Assembly: GCA_947846985.1 (NCBI GenBank)
Contig: CANTUZ010000007.1
Coordinates: forward strand, 31,748,355-31,812,354
Origin: Fratercula arctica
Taxonomy: Eukaryota > Chordata > Aves > Charadriiformes > Alcidae
Length of the DNA: 64,000 nucleotides
Direction of reading: 5' to 3'
A model generated the notes under the pieces. That model saw nothing but the letters and a program-made list of their open reading frames with translations, ran no database searches and was not told the DNA's origin. The stretch's first letter is position 1. Each line of letters starts with the position of its first letter. Positions 12,201 to 46,759 of the stretch are shown piece after piece. The translations under genes and the position numbers were made by a program.

Positions 12201-12517
12201 AGCATCTTAAAGTGACATTTAAATGACTGCATTAGCTTTTTTAGTTACTAGTGAAAGATCTTTGGGGATTAATGACTGTCAGGACTATGAGGCAAGATCA
12301 GAGTTACAGCTCTGGATGCGGGTATGCATATTTCAGCTTTCAGGTTTGCAACTCTTTTTAATACAGGTACAGGAATCAGTATCCTATTCTGGGTCTCCTG
12401 TCTGATGACTACAAGGTTACATCACCTGTCAATAAATCACAAACTATTGTCATTGAGAGGACTGGAGAGATATGGAAACATGTAAGTCTACCGAGAGATA
12501 AACTATTCAGTCTCTGA
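228..12517 (+). CDS. POF1B: POF1B, 3' thirteen coding exons (gene-level entry)
   Basis: The coding exons are 228-266, 706-807, 2654-2860, 4168-4298, 5385-5412, 6403-6477, 9132-9224, 10232-10345, 10517-10669, 10763-10873, 11516-11644, 11925-11998 and 12367-12517. All have AG/GT borders and join in one frame, giving about 468 residues. Landmark strings match human POF1B as I know it: FLRGGNFCPGNNVIYEKTIR, CRYFGELLAELNRKTNDLY, DLIPKGLSETTKQQIRY, SDKSLRLVLSTF and QYPILGLL. Known role: it binds non-muscle actin filaments, localises to epithelial junctions and is linked to premature ovarian failure in humans. From exon 6 onward the protein is heptad-rich coiled coil. The N-terminal part, about 150 residues by comparison with the roughly 590-residue human protein, lies left of base 1, so the gene is cut by the window. 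It converges with ZNF711, as in human. Confidence 0.93.
706..807 (+). CDS. POF1B: POF1B exon, conserved NNVIYEKTIRK segment
   Basis: Thirty-four codons in phase 0. The residues EPLSPFLRGGNFCPGNNVIY are nearly identical to the human protein, followed by EKTIRKYELLNPHQ. The acceptor is TGTTCTACAG and the donor GTAAGT. This is one of the best-conserved N-terminal blocks, so gene identity is secure here. Confidence 0.93.
2654..2860 (+). CDS. POF1B: POF1B exon rich in Gln, His and Cys
   Basis: Sixty-nine codons in phase 0 between TTGTTTCTAG and GTAAGA. The composition is strongly biased (many Q, H, C, S), with stretches such as QYQLSHHCQLPPQADQCHVV, and the exon ends in VRRVTVET. The human equivalent is also Q/H-rich (the region containing QAQCHHHIIQQPQ) but differs greatly in sequence, so this looks like a fast-evolving linker. 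An 88-codon frame overlapping it (2583-2849) is in the wrong frame. Confidence 0.88.
4168..4298 (+). CDS. POF1B: POF1B exon, RYFGELLAEL block
   Basis: Begins in phase 0 after TTGTGCTAG and ends in phase 2 at AG|GTATTG. It reads VNCSQENNDQLDCRYFGELL, then AELNRKTNDLYSCLLQHVEKIGG. It aligns with the human LDPRYFGELLADLSRKNTDLYHCLLEHLQRIGG, which precedes the coiled coil. The frame stays open beyond the donor, but that part is intron. Confidence 0.93.
5385..5412 (+). CDS. POF1B: POF1B 28-nt microexon
   Basis: Lies between TGTTTTACAG and GTAAGC. With the split Arg codon it encodes RNHDVEFTCQ. The phase (2 in, 0 out) is exactly what is needed to join its neighbours. Human has SKQDFESTDES here, so the length is similar but few residues are kept. 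The call rests on phase and position more than on sequence. Confidence 0.75.
6403..6477 (+). CDS. POF1B: POF1B exon, IPKGLSETTKQQIRYLLQ
   Basis: Twenty-five codons in phase 0 between CTTTGCTTAG and GTATGA. It reads TEEIEDLIPKGLSETTKQQI then RYLLQ, close to the human IESLIPKGLSEFTKQQIRYILQ. It leads into the coiled-coil part. Confidence 0.94.
9132..9224 (+). CDS. POF1B: POF1B exon, start of coiled coil
   Basis: Thirty-one codons in phase 0. It reads MRVTSDKSLRLVLSTFKNLR then EELCHLQDDLG, close to the human MRGMSDKSLRLVLSTFSNIREELGHLQND. The acceptor is CCCCTCCTAG and the donor GTAAGC. Confidence 0.94.
10232..10345 (+). CDS. POF1B: POF1B coiled-coil exon
   Basis: Thirty-eight codons in phase 0. 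It starts KLETENVCLRKDLAFKDSQV and ends RENNRQQQ. The heptad pattern is evident. The human counterpart contains EKDLSFKDTQLKEYEELL. The frame continues past the donor (GTAAAT) into intron. Confidence 0.93.
10517..10669 (+). CDS. POF1B: POF1B coiled-coil exon
   Basis: Fifty-one codons in phase 0, from QGLRESTAKCRSLEEQLLSL to LEQEIQSLRLQ. The segment LKEAEYCKRALEQE matches the human LKELEYCKRNLEQE. The exon is more GC- and CpG-rich than its surroundings, as expected for coding sequence. The acceptor is TGCTTTCCAG and the donor GTAACA. Confidence 0.93.
10763..10873 (+). CDS. POF1B: POF1B coiled-coil exon
   Basis: Thirty-seven codons in phase 0, including SSRYVEMINNLREDKDREIR. The human counterpart reads NHYTEMVKNLRMEKDREICRLR. 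The acceptor is TTTTTTGTAG and the donor GTAAGC. Confidence 0.93.
11516..11644 (+). CDS. POF1B: POF1B coiled-coil exon
   Basis: Forty-three codons in phase 0, from SQLSQFQQDISRREGSNSDL to KEAFIKQQQE. It includes LHELTSMLEEKEAFIK, against LHELTSLLEEKDSLIK in human. The donor is GTAAAA. The open frame beyond it to 11860 is intronic read-through. Confidence 0.93.
11925..11998 (+). CDS. POF1B: POF1B penultimate coding exon
   Basis: Phase 0 in, phase 2 out. It reads DLFRLKHEKLSGSQSPGVTA then IITK, parallel to human ELSKLRQEIYSS...TTITTKK. The donor is AA|GTAATG. Ignoring the splice would give an immediate TAA, so the splice decides the C-terminus. Confidence 0.9.
12367..12517 (+). CDS. POF1B: POF1B last coding exon
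   Basis: The acceptor is TTTTTAATACAG. It encodes (K)YRNQYPILGLLSDDYKVTS then PVNKSQTIVIERTGE, matching human YRTQYPILGLLYDDYEYIPP and TQTIVIEKTEDKYTCP. The frame then runs IWKHVSLPRDKLFSL to a TGA at 12515-12517, which is longer than the human tail. A consensus GTAAGT lies at 12482-12487, so a further small exon replacing the last eleven residues cannot be excluded. Confidence 0.82.
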
Positions 12518-13312
12518 ACTTCCTAAGTATTCAATTTAACTTCAAAGAAAGCAGGAGCCAAAACCGACACCTGAGAGAAAAAGCCATAGTGTTAATTTAA
12601 CTTGGCTGCCAAAAGCAAAGTGACTGATTAAAGTGAAGGAACTGTACTGTCTATTGCAAGAGGGCAGTAATTGTTGGGTGGAGTACGAATGAAATAACAC
12701 ATAATTATCTTTAACAAAAGAAGTGGCATTGCTCGAACACCAGCCTCAGCCCTCCCGCACAAGGCAGTCTCTCCCAGGCATCACGGTGCTGGGGCGTTAC
12801 TTGGTGGGGACTTGCGTGTTGTGCTCTCAGGTGAAGGAGTGTTTTGGGTGGGCAGCGATCCTGCGTCACCAGCGTTAATGACTCTGGTCTGTTACTGAAA
12901 CACATTAAGCACTGTGTCCCTGAAACGTACATAGAGACAGGGCAGTGACTAACCAAGGAAACGCAGAACAGTGGAGACTTTTTCAGGAGTGATTCAAAGT
13001 GAAAATACAAACTAGGACTGCAGAAGCTATTCATGTTGCAGGGCACAAGGTAATGTGGCCAAGTCTGAACACAAGGTAAAGGCTTGAGAAAGATGAACGC
13101 GGCCAATTCACAACCCCGTGTTCTGAACAGTGGAATCCGATGATGCTGGCTGCAGACGGAATATGGCAGAGCAGCACAAATAAATGAGCCTTGAGAGAGT
13201 AGCTTTGTGGGGGACACAACCTGGAAAAAGACAATTATGTGAGCAGCCTGAGTAGAGGAGGGTAAAACTGGCATGTTCTAAAAGGCTTTGTTACCTAGAG
13301 TAGGATTAAGAA

Positions 13313-13435
13313 AATAAAAGGTAGAGGTCACTGGCAAACAGCAGTGTTTTATTGCTGATCTCCAAAACTCATCCACGTGCATTGCAACCTAGTGAAATGT
13401 CCAGGAATTAAACATTAATAAATTACAAAAATAAA
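13313..13435 (+). terminator. POF1B candidate polyadenylation signals
   Basis: AATAAA occurs at 13313-13318, 13417-13422 and 13430-13435, about 0.8-0.9 kb after the POF1B stop. Any of these could end the transcript. The call rests on motif and position only. An AATAAA at about 12432 lies inside the last coding exon and is not used as evidence. Confidence 0.45.
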
Positions 13436-16400
13436 GCCAAAATCCCCTCCCTCCTAGCTTACTCGAAAAGTTAGTCATACTTTCCGTTACAAAAAATGGA
13501 TGTGTACTCTGCATTTGAAAAGATCAGTATCATTAAATACATGAGAACTGTATTTTAAGTTTTCCAAGCTCTCTATCAACCACTAGTGCAAGTTTCAGCT
13601 GAAACAAAATTACTTTGCTGCAAGATAAACTCGATAAGTTTGAAAAGTGCCAATTCCACCTTTACTCCAAGCTTCACAAGTACTTCTGTGTTTATGTACT
13701 GTCAGCCCAATGTTTTTATCTGCATTCATTACCGAATAGTAATGCTGACAGGTATCTGAATAGCGTGAGGTTATACTGAAGTAAGTAGCCTCTTCTAACA
13801 AGCTGCTTGTTTCTTTCAGGAATGAAAGAAATCCCTAAGCCATCAGAGCTGCTCAAAGGAGTTCACAATGACTAAAATTGCTTTACTTTCTGCTATTTTG
13901 CATCTGGAAAAGGTTCACTCTGATAGTGAGAAAGGCTGGGGAACACATTAAGGACATGGAAGCATGAAGATGATGGAAAATGCTGTCTCATCCTCCCCAT
14001 AAAGAACTCTGTTACCTGTGTCCATAATCTGCCACTAACAGCTGTGGACAAACGTACTTTCTCATGTAGCTAATTTTCTCAGAAGAGGCCACTATGCCAG
14101 GCTTTTGTGGACTTCAGTTTTTCTTGACATGACTAACGTCTGTTCTTCAGCCAGTCCTGAAGCAACTAAAAGACAAAAGGAAGAAATCTGAAACATTTTC
14201 CTTTTTGCGCTATTCGCCATATTCTTCTCTTCTTTCTACTCATGCTGAGAAGGGAGAATGATACAATACACATAGGGATTGGCTGGTTTCAGCGCAGATC
14301 CGTAGATTGCCCTTTTATCTACTACTGTCCAGTGAAGGTGAAGCAAACCCCAGAAACAACCTTTATGGGGAATTTTAAAAATACCTCACTGAAAAATGCT
14401 TACCTTCCCTCTGGCTATGTATGGGAAGCTAAAACACAAAGGAGAGTTACTCCAGATATACAAGTCCTCAAACTCAGCTACTGAATTAGCAAATACCAGA
14501 CTTATCTAGTGAAATGATTGGGCACATGCTAATTTTGAAGCATGTTACTGACTTCAGTTGATGTATTTCCAGCTGAACCTTTATCCAAGCCAGCCATAAG
14601 TATTTATTTGCTGTGCTTGAAAATTTTAAGGATTTGGTATATTTTTATAATACATAAACTTAGTATGAAAATAGCTCATAGACTGAACTTCATTATCACA
14701 CCAACCTTCCATTTGCAATTGTTGCTCCTCGCAGGACCACATAAGTTCTCTCAAAATGATTAGGTATTAATAATTAATGACCCAATTATTAACCTAATAA
14801 AATTAATTAATTAATAATTAAGTAGTTGTCTAAGCCACACAGTGCAGAGAAGCACGGGACATTTTAAACTACGCAACCAAAAGGTGCCAGCTCTTTATTG
14901 GGGGGTTCTTGCTTTGCTTTATTTCTGCAGACACATATTTCTATCACAAATAATATATCTCATAGAGAATGTTTAATGGTGAAAGGATGTAGGCTATCTG
15001 TACGTATGAAATAAACCTAAATGTAACTTTCTGAATCATGTCTATCTGTACGGGAAACACCTGCTGTTTATGTGATGGGCTGGAGGGGGTTGTTTATGTG
15101 ATGTGATGCTGCCTTTTTTCAGCCAACTTGGCCCTGTAAACGAATCTTTACAAGTAAAGGAACAGTGTTAGGTTTAGGTCCCTTTTCTTGCTGCTGCCAC
15201 CACCCGTCCTCCACTCAGTTAGTGCTGGGGTGTCAAAGATGACCTAATGTGCTTTGTAATGGAAAAAGAGCCAAGTGTCAAACCTACTCACTATGCTGTG
15301 CGAGTACGTCCGGCCTAAGACGGGCCTGCAGTTTCAGAAGCCAAGTAAGAGTCTGCACCATCAAACAACAATCACTTTAGCCTAGCTCTACAGAAAGAGG
15401 TTTTAATTAGTTAAAAATTAAATATCCTCGTTTGAATGAGGAGTGCCTTGCCCCTCTGAAATCAGTAATTATTAGATTCTAAAATAACCTTGTCACTTCT
15501 GTAGAGCAGTTAAATATAAGGTACACATATGCAAAAAAGTTAACATACTAATGAGGCAGAATAGTCCCAAAGTGTATTCTATGCCAATAAATAGTTTTAG
15601 TCAGACTGTCATCTAATGACTTTTCCCTTTGGCAACCTAAGTGATAAAATGCAATAAAAGAGGATGACCACCACATTTGTTTAATGCCATCACACCGTTA
15701 CCTGTGCACAATGGTGCTGTTATCCCGACTGAAGGACACAAACTAATTTGCTGACTTACCATGGTCTTTGCCATGATCTCAACTGGGCTTGACTAAGTGG
15801 AAGCATTACACAGACAGCTCGGAAGAAGCTACAAAGAGCAGAAACATGAGTTATTAATGGAAATAGCGTGCACTCGTTTCAGCCATTGCAAGGGTTGTAT
15901 GGTGTATTTACTAACCATTCCCTCCAGTAAAACCAATGTTTCTTTAACTCTGTATGACTTAAGACCATGCAATAGCACAACGCAAGCAGTAAACGCCCTT
16001 AAAGGACAGAAAGACACAGGGCTCTGAATAGTGAGAGCTGTTGGGCGCAGTGTTCTACTTTACAACAAAAGCCAGGATTAGGCAAATGATCTGTTTTGCA
16101 TATACAGCTGGCATTACGATAAATTTGAAAACACTGTGATTGTTCCCCATACCTGAAGAGATGGGTAACATACATACTACTTAAAAGTCCAGTTTGCTAA
16201 TTAGGAAAGACAGCCGTCAATACTGTATCGTGTAGCACAGCTCAGCTTCTCTAAGGCTTCTTTGTTAAAGTATTTTAAGACTTCCATACACTGCAAATGC
16301 TGCAGAGCCGATTGTCATAACCACACATTTTACTCACAGATAACACAAAGCAATAGATACTTGTCAAAAAGCTGAATTAGGATTAGACTAGGAGATGAAG

Positions 16401-18574
16401 CATAATGGCCATCTGGGGCTGGTTTTGATTTCAAATGAGAGTTATTTAAGGAGCAAATTTAGTATTTTTTATTCTAAAAGTACATTTCATTTGCTGTAGC
16501 CTCACGTATTGCCTCTTTTCTGTTGAACTGAAACGGATTTACCTAACATCATTTCTGCTGGAGCTTACAGAAACATTTTTCTCATTTACGCATCTGTGTA
16601 AATCCTCGTTATCACCCTGATTACAAACTTTATAGAGAATTTTTCACCTCAATTTCAGGTAGGTCCACTGAGACTTCTACATTTTTTCAGGAACAAATTA
16701 GAAAAACCAGAAGAGAGCACTTCCTTCATACATTTAGAACAATTTACTTAACTGCCCTATTAAGAATGTCTTATCTACAGTTTTATTAAATAAAGTGTCA
16801 CCACCTAACCAGATTTGATAGCGTGCTGAGTTTCCTGTGCTTATACTGAAGAGTAGAAAACTGTCTTCTGGTTTCTATTACTGACTTTTCCATGCAACTC
16901 CCCATGCAACATGGAACACTTTACCTGCCTCTGCTGTAACACAGAAGCCAAATACAGCCCTGCTTCACAAGTTCCTGACGCCTCCAGCATTCTGTCTCAG
17001 GAGTCCACTGAGACTTACCTTTACCTTGAGCGTTCTCTGCTGGTGTTCTGTATTTTCTCTCTCTCAATTTCATTACCTTCATTAATTGTCAACATTTGAA
17101 ACCTGAAGAAAAAAAACACAGATGATGATCAAGACATGAATAATTTTTAACTGCTCCTGGTTTTCAGGGATTTCTTAGTCTGTCATTCAAATAAAAAACT
17201 ACAGTAAGCAAATCTGACATTTCAGAGCCACCCTTCCACGTTTGTGAAACTTGCTGCTTGCTCAAGCAACCAAGATGTGTTTGTACATCACATACGGCAC
17301 GGCAGGAGCAGGCAGAGGCAAAACCCAGACACAATCAAGAACAGCTCAAACTATCTCAGTGTTGTGCTACAGGCAGTGAACAGCTTTACGGCGCACGTCA
17401 CCTTTCCTACTGCTGTAGTGTGGGGTGGCATCCTATCACGAATGCTGGGAAAGGTAATTCACCTTATTAGTGTTACTGTAGGGACAGATTTGGAACAATG
17501 TGACAAGCAAAGACTGTTTTCAACAAAACAGCTTCAAAGCCCTTACTGAAAATGTGGCAAAAGACAAGACATACATAAACTTCACTAAGGAAAGCATGTA
17601 CTTAGTAGATCAGATCTCCTAAAGAGTACCTTTAAAAGAACAGAGATCATGCAACTTCACAACAACGATGGAAGACATCATTCAAAGACTTCAGGACAAG
17701 TAATAAAATACAATACCACCAACTTTTATCATTCAACATTTAAGTCAAAAGACTTGCAAGGCTTACGGGTGGTGGTAGTGTCTCTCCTTCACTTGCTTCC
17801 TACCACCGCTTAGGAACTCATCAGCTTTGAAAAGGAACAAGCAGGACCTGCCTGTAGAGCACTTCATCTCATCCTAAAGGCTTCATCAGTTTGGGTAACG
17901 GGAGGCGGCTTGCTGCCAGCTCGGGAGGGAGCCAGGCAGGGCAGAAGTACAGACTATACAGAGCAAGGATCTGTGGAAGTACTGAGATACAAGAATTTTA
18001 CTGCAATTTGACATGGTGCATTTTTAAAATCATGACACCTCCACGGTAACAATAAAACAGCCGTCATCAATTCTCTTAAGTATTTACTGGGAAAGTGCAC
18101 TGAAAAGTATCTAGGACCTGTGCCTCAAACTGCTCAGGTGAAATTTTATTCTTATATTTCAGAAGATTTAAAATGCAACTTCCTAGTAAAATCTTACGTC
18201 AAGAATACCAACCAACTGCTTGCTTTAACAGAGCATTTCAGTTACTGGGGAAACACAGTTGTAGCAAAAAAAAAGGTTCTACCCGAGTCTTATCTTGTGT
18301 TGGATGAATACATACACAAGATATATATATATATATAAAAAGATCCTAAATTACTCAAACACCACACACAAAGTAAGAGCACTGCATATAGTACCACTTC
18401 CTCTCAGGTTTCTCTGCATTTAGCAGGGACATTCCTTTATTTTCCCTTTCTTAACCCCAGCTTCTACACCCTTCCCTCCACAGCCCCAGCGTCAGACCTG
18501 CAACACACTGCACAGGCCTTTTCTTGTTGATTCCTTCCCCCTTCCATCCATATCACAGAATTACTTTTTTTTTT

Positions 18575-18604
18575 AAAAAAAACAAAACAAAACAAAACAA
18601 AAAA
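18575..18604. repeat. (AAAAC)n microsatellite after an oligo-T/oligo-A block
   Basis: T10 at 18565-18574 is followed by A8 and then repeated CAAAA units. Simple sequence repeat, read directly. Confidence 0.85.
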
Positions 18605-18968
18605 CCACCAGGGGCCTCCTAACAGCTTGAAGTCCCTCCTTCACCTATTCACCGTCCAGCTTGGACAGTTACAAGAAGCTTCAACATCCGCAGCTATACA
18701 GAAAGATGTCAATTCTGGAAGCAGGAGCAGAAGCACTGGTAGGAATTTCAAACAAGTCCAGCCTCAAGTCATCAACATGTGAAGAGCACTGGACAGAACC
18801 AGCAAAGGGCCAAGTAGAAGTACACGCTCTCCAGCAGTATCATAAGCTACTGAATTTTAAAACCACCACTCAAGAAAAAAGTCAGACAAACTTATTATTT
18901 TAAACTGTTTGAAATTTAACAACATACGGGCAGCAATCCATTAACCGTAACACTGTGTGGGTTAAGTC

Positions 18969-19042
18969 TCAAGGCTTTTCCTTTCTTTGATAGACCTTGT
19001 TTCCAGTGTCGTCCTTCTTAGCGAGGTTTCGTTGTCCATATG
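18969..19042 (-). other. Unassigned terminal-exon-like segment
   Basis: On the minus strand a good acceptor (TTCTCTTCACAG) is followed by a hydrophilic frame, YGQRNLAKKDDTGNKVYQRK then EKP and TGA. Three CpGs survive in 74 bases, more than in the surrounding AT-rich DNA. Its required phase fits the candidate exon at 20358-20398. I do not recognise the protein. Short open segments beside AG are common by chance, so this is tentative. Confidence 0.25.
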
Positions 19043-20357
19043 CTGTGAAGAGAAGAAAAGACAAACAATTAGTACAAAGAAATGTTCAAAATGCTAACGC
19101 AATAAGCCAACAAAAGGAAAGTGGTAACTCATCTTGAGACCTCACATTGGACAAGGCTGTCTGCAACCATCCTGCCAAATTTAACAACTGTTTCTCCACG
19201 CAGCCATCACCAAAAGCAGGGCTCACACACGAAGATTGTACTAGTCTGCACCTGCTTCAAGTGCTACACACTTGCCCGTATTTGTACCGTAGTTGATAAT
19301 AACCAACTTGATTTTTAGTATTTGCAACCTCTAATCCCTCCCTCACATCTCGAAAAACATGTTCCTCACAGATTTTAATGTTCCAAAAGGTCACTGACTC
19401 TGAACTAAACAACTGACCCAAACAACCAAACTAAACAACAATCTTACACTAAACAACTGTTCATCACAGAAAGAACTGACCCACAAAAGCAATTTTAAAC
19501 TATCAGATGTGTAAAGGTCAAAGCCTTTCACTGTACTCCTTGGAAGAAACACTACTGTTATCCTCTAACATACATTGTAAAATGTAAACGTTAATACAGG
19601 TCACCAGTAAATACCAAGTATAAATAATAAAAGGTATCACAACATGACATGAATGCAATGCTTAAAAGCATTATGTTCAGATTTCATACCAATCTGTAAA
19701 ATACTGGCTCCACAGAAATTTAATTTCTGTCATTTCTAGCCCCCACATCATGCCCTGTACCCCATGAACTGTGACGGCCTCTTAAACAATGTGGGATTAA
19801 GTCTTTTTACAAAGTTGGCTACAGAAAATGTTTAGAATACTCAAGTACCTGGTAATTCGGTCCATCTGTAAGGTGGACAAATGAGCCAGCATGGATGTGT
19901 GCTCTGTCACAGTCAGAATGATCATCTTCAGTCTGCTATGAAGAAACTCCTTCAGTCTATGTATTCAACATCATGTTCAGGAATAAAGCATTAAAATTGT
20001 CAACAAAACGTAACAAACCAAAACTTTAATCTCTTAAGACTTTTTGAATGCTACGGCCTCCTCCTTCGATTGCTGGACATACAAAAAAAAGTACTACGAA
20101 CAAAATCCACATAAATAGGTTCATGTCTGCATCATTTCTGGTTTTTAGTACACAACGACCTACAAGTTCACTGGCTAAAAGCCTGTTGGAAATCCTTGAT
20201 GAAGAGTTTCATTTAAAATCACACTCTTAATTTTTTAATCTATTACTGATGTCATAATTCAAGTATTCTAAAAGAGAGGAAAAATAAGAAAGCAATATTT
20301 TTAGTATTTCATTTTTGCAAGCTGTTATTATTACACAGATAAAAAGAAAAAACCTAC

Positions 20358-20398
20358 CTGGCTTTTGCCAAAATATGAGTAGTTTTATGTCCTCTTTA
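20358..20398 (-). other. Unassigned exon-like segment
   Basis: On the minus strand the acceptor TTTTTTCCTTAAAG precedes 41 nt reading KEDIKLLIFWQKP in the frame that joins the segment at 18969-19042. The donor is CCAG|GTAGGT. It lies just beyond the likely ZNF711 polyadenylation site. Function and reality are both uncertain. Confidence 0.2.
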
Positions 20399-20691
20399 CT
20401 TTAAGGAAAAAATTTCAAAGGAACATCAGTATCACATTTCATAATTATTTTAGAAACGAGCACAAGTACATTACCTGTAACTTTAAAGGGTTAGTCAAAT
20501 AAAACTCCAATACTCTCCCCACAACAGCCTGATAAATATACCTCAAGTAACCTGCTTCCTTTAAATGTTAATGCATTATTCATTAGTGAATCACATAATT
20601 AAAAATATTAGGCAAGTTTACACAGAATGCTTTCCTAAGCACCACAAATGAAAAGCGAACTCCAAAAAATATGGAGTGCAAGAGATGCGTT

Positions 20692-20697
20692 TTTATT
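20692..20697 (-). terminator. ZNF711 candidate polyadenylation signal
   Basis: TTTATT on the plus strand is AATAAA on the minus strand, about 1.66 kb beyond the ZNF711 stop. A second AATAAA lies at 20863-20868. Either would give a 3' UTR of plausible length. Confidence 0.5.
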
Positions 20698-22352
20698 GTA
20701 TGCCCGTTACGATGAGTAACACATTTAGAAATAATAATCCCACATAACAGTGACAATCTTATTTTACAGCGTGTACATCATTTTTTACAGCCACATAAAA
20801 CACGTATTTTTCTAAGAGATTTCCCAAATTTAACTTTCTGAAGTTTAGAAATATAAAAAAAATTTATTCTCAAGGAACTGATTCTCATCTGGTGCAAAAA
20901 CAAAATATGAACATTATCTGAAACACAAAGCCACAATATAGCATGAAGTTACAATTTATCATGTGAACAGCTGTGTGCAAACATGAAGCAACTAAAAAAG
21001 TAAAAAATACACATTATATGCATAACATTTATGAACAGGTTTTTCATTAAATAGCCCTAGACCAGCTTGTTATATTAAGCGCCATTTGATTTGCAGCATG
21101 CTAACACAAAGCATTGTTTAAAGGGATGCATATTTTAAATGTATACACTGTAAACTGAAGATCCACCTCCAAACTCTAGTGGCAGCATATTTTTTCTGGT
21201 TAAATACTGCATATATACTTTCTTACAGATTGAAAATGCATGTTTATAGTACGGTATAGTTTTTTTTAAAGAATTGATTAAAAGGTGCAATTTTATGTCT
21301 ATATTGAAAATTTCATATTAGGAGGTAGGACAATAATAGTCCTACCTGTTAAGAACACTGCCCTAATGAACTTCTAAGTACTCTGAATTTTAATTAAAAA
21401 ACTCTTACATTTTTCAACTTTGTTTTTAGTATTCTTTTTAGAGAAGATTTTAAAGTAGCGTGAAAAAAAATCAGTTTTGAGTCACAACACTACAAGCTGC
21501 ATCCATTTTATCCTTTAAAAAAAAAAAAGGTCAAATTCAAAGTTAATTTTGTTATATGTGCCATACTGAACAACATTCAACTGTAGTTTCAGATAAAAAA
21601 GGGAAATTATATACATACACATCTTTAACCCTAGCACCAGAACACCACCTTTGAGATCATAACATAATGCTATATTTTAAACATCATATCCTGCAATGAA
21701 GTAGGTTAGCAGCTTTGAAAACCATTAAAAAATTACTTGTTGGACCTAAACTAATAAAGGAAACAAAAAAGTTTCCCAATGAAATGTTTAAAAAAAAAAA
21801 AAAAAGAAAACAAAAAAGGGTCAACCCCCCAAATTTGACCAGTTCTGGAATTTAATTTCCAGGCACGATTTAAAAACATGATGATCAAGTGACTGACTAA
21901 TACTCTCTTTTCAAAACCGCACAAGAAGTTAGACTCCGTTGCCTTTGCAAACAATTTGGAAATAACCCCACCATACATGTGAACCGTTTTCATACTGGAG
22001 ACAAATGTTGTTACTGACAAAATGGATAACACAATCATCTTCGGTTTGTCTTCTATATCTTGACAATGTGTAATATTATTAAATTGAAGACATTCATTCA
22101 TCTTTCTGCAAATTTAAGACATTCATCCACCCTTCTGCATTCTATAGTGCTCTTTAGGTTCTGATAAGCAACAATCATAGGGCTATGAGATCCCCTGTCA
22201 ACCCTAATACTTTTAAGACTTTTAATACAAAGAATGTAAAGTTATGATTTAATATCAAGCTTTGAAACCAGGAGAAACAGTTCATGAGATTTTTTTTTTT
22301 CCCCAATTAGCATATCACAGTTTCTAAATTGCTTCCTTCTTGAGATCATATA
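20698..22352 (-). other. ZNF711: ZNF711 3' untranslated region
   Basis: This follows the TAA stop on the minus strand. It is AU-rich, contains an A15 tract near 21791-21805 and an A12 tract near 21518-21529, and shows no conserved coding frame. A 116-codon frame at 21751-22101 has no splice or homology support. Confidence 0.7.
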
Positions 22353-46312
<23,960 letters not shown>

Positions 46313-46313
<1 letters not shown>

Positions 46314-46450
46314 TGTGTTGGCTCCCCCGCGCCGCGGGCCGGGGCCCGGGGAGGGGCGGGGGGTAGTGGGGCCTCAGCTCTCCCGTCGCCGCCGCGGCCT
46401 GGCATTCGCGTCCGCCGGGTCCGGGCCTGCACCAATCACCGGGCTGGGCC
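46313..46450 (-). other. ZNF711: ZNF711 noncoding first exon (5' limit approximate)
   Basis: On the minus strand CAACACAG|GTGAGC is a consensus donor inside the CpG island, so the exon ends at 46313. The transcription start cannot be fixed by eye; about 46400-46550 is an estimate. No ATG in frame with the protein is needed here, because the coding start is in the next exon. Confidence 0.6.
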
Positions 46451-46482
46451 GGGCGGCGGGGCGCGAGCGCGCGCGGCCTGCT

Positions 46483-46503
46483 CCCCCCCCCCCCCACCCC
46501 CCC
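46483..46503 (-). promoter_or_regulatory. C-run / G-quadruplex-prone tract
   Basis: Thirteen C, one A, then seven C on the plus strand, so the minus (ZNF711 template-complement) strand carries two long G runs upstream of or at the start of transcription. Read directly; a quadruplex is inferred. Confidence 0.6.
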
Positions 46504-46759
46504 GGCCCGGCCTCGCGGCGGCCGCCGCACGTCAGCGCGCGTCGAGCAGGCGCAGCTGGCGCGGTGAAGTCGCTGCCCTCAGTCTGCCCGGAACCCCCAC
46601 AGAGGGTTCCTCGGTCGGAACAGGCCCCGTCGCCGCGTTCTACGCTGAATTTCAAGTATTTCCCACATAAATGCAGGCGTTTCAGGGAGAACGCGAAAGC
46701 ACGTGGGAAGGGAAGGGGGTTCTGAAAAGGTTACTGGGGCGGCGTCGCCCTCCTGCCGC

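Larger units (their letters stand above)
12518..20690. other. Convergent intergenic region between POF1B and ZNF711
   Basis: This is AT-rich DNA between the 3' ends of POF1B and ZNF711. It holds the POF1B 3' UTR, a long antisense open frame (12711-13274), simple AT-rich inverted repeats near 14765-14820, an AAAAC microsatellite at 18575-18604, and four minus-strand exon-like segments described separately. No recognised gene lies here, and I recall none between these genes in human. Confidence 0.6.

Noticed and set aside
14761..14825. AT-rich inverted repeats (ATTAATAATTAAT and relatives)
   Set aside because: Low-complexity sequence in which such symmetry is expected by chance.
18314..18338. 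Short (AT)n tract
   Set aside because: An ordinary simple repeat with nothing further attached.
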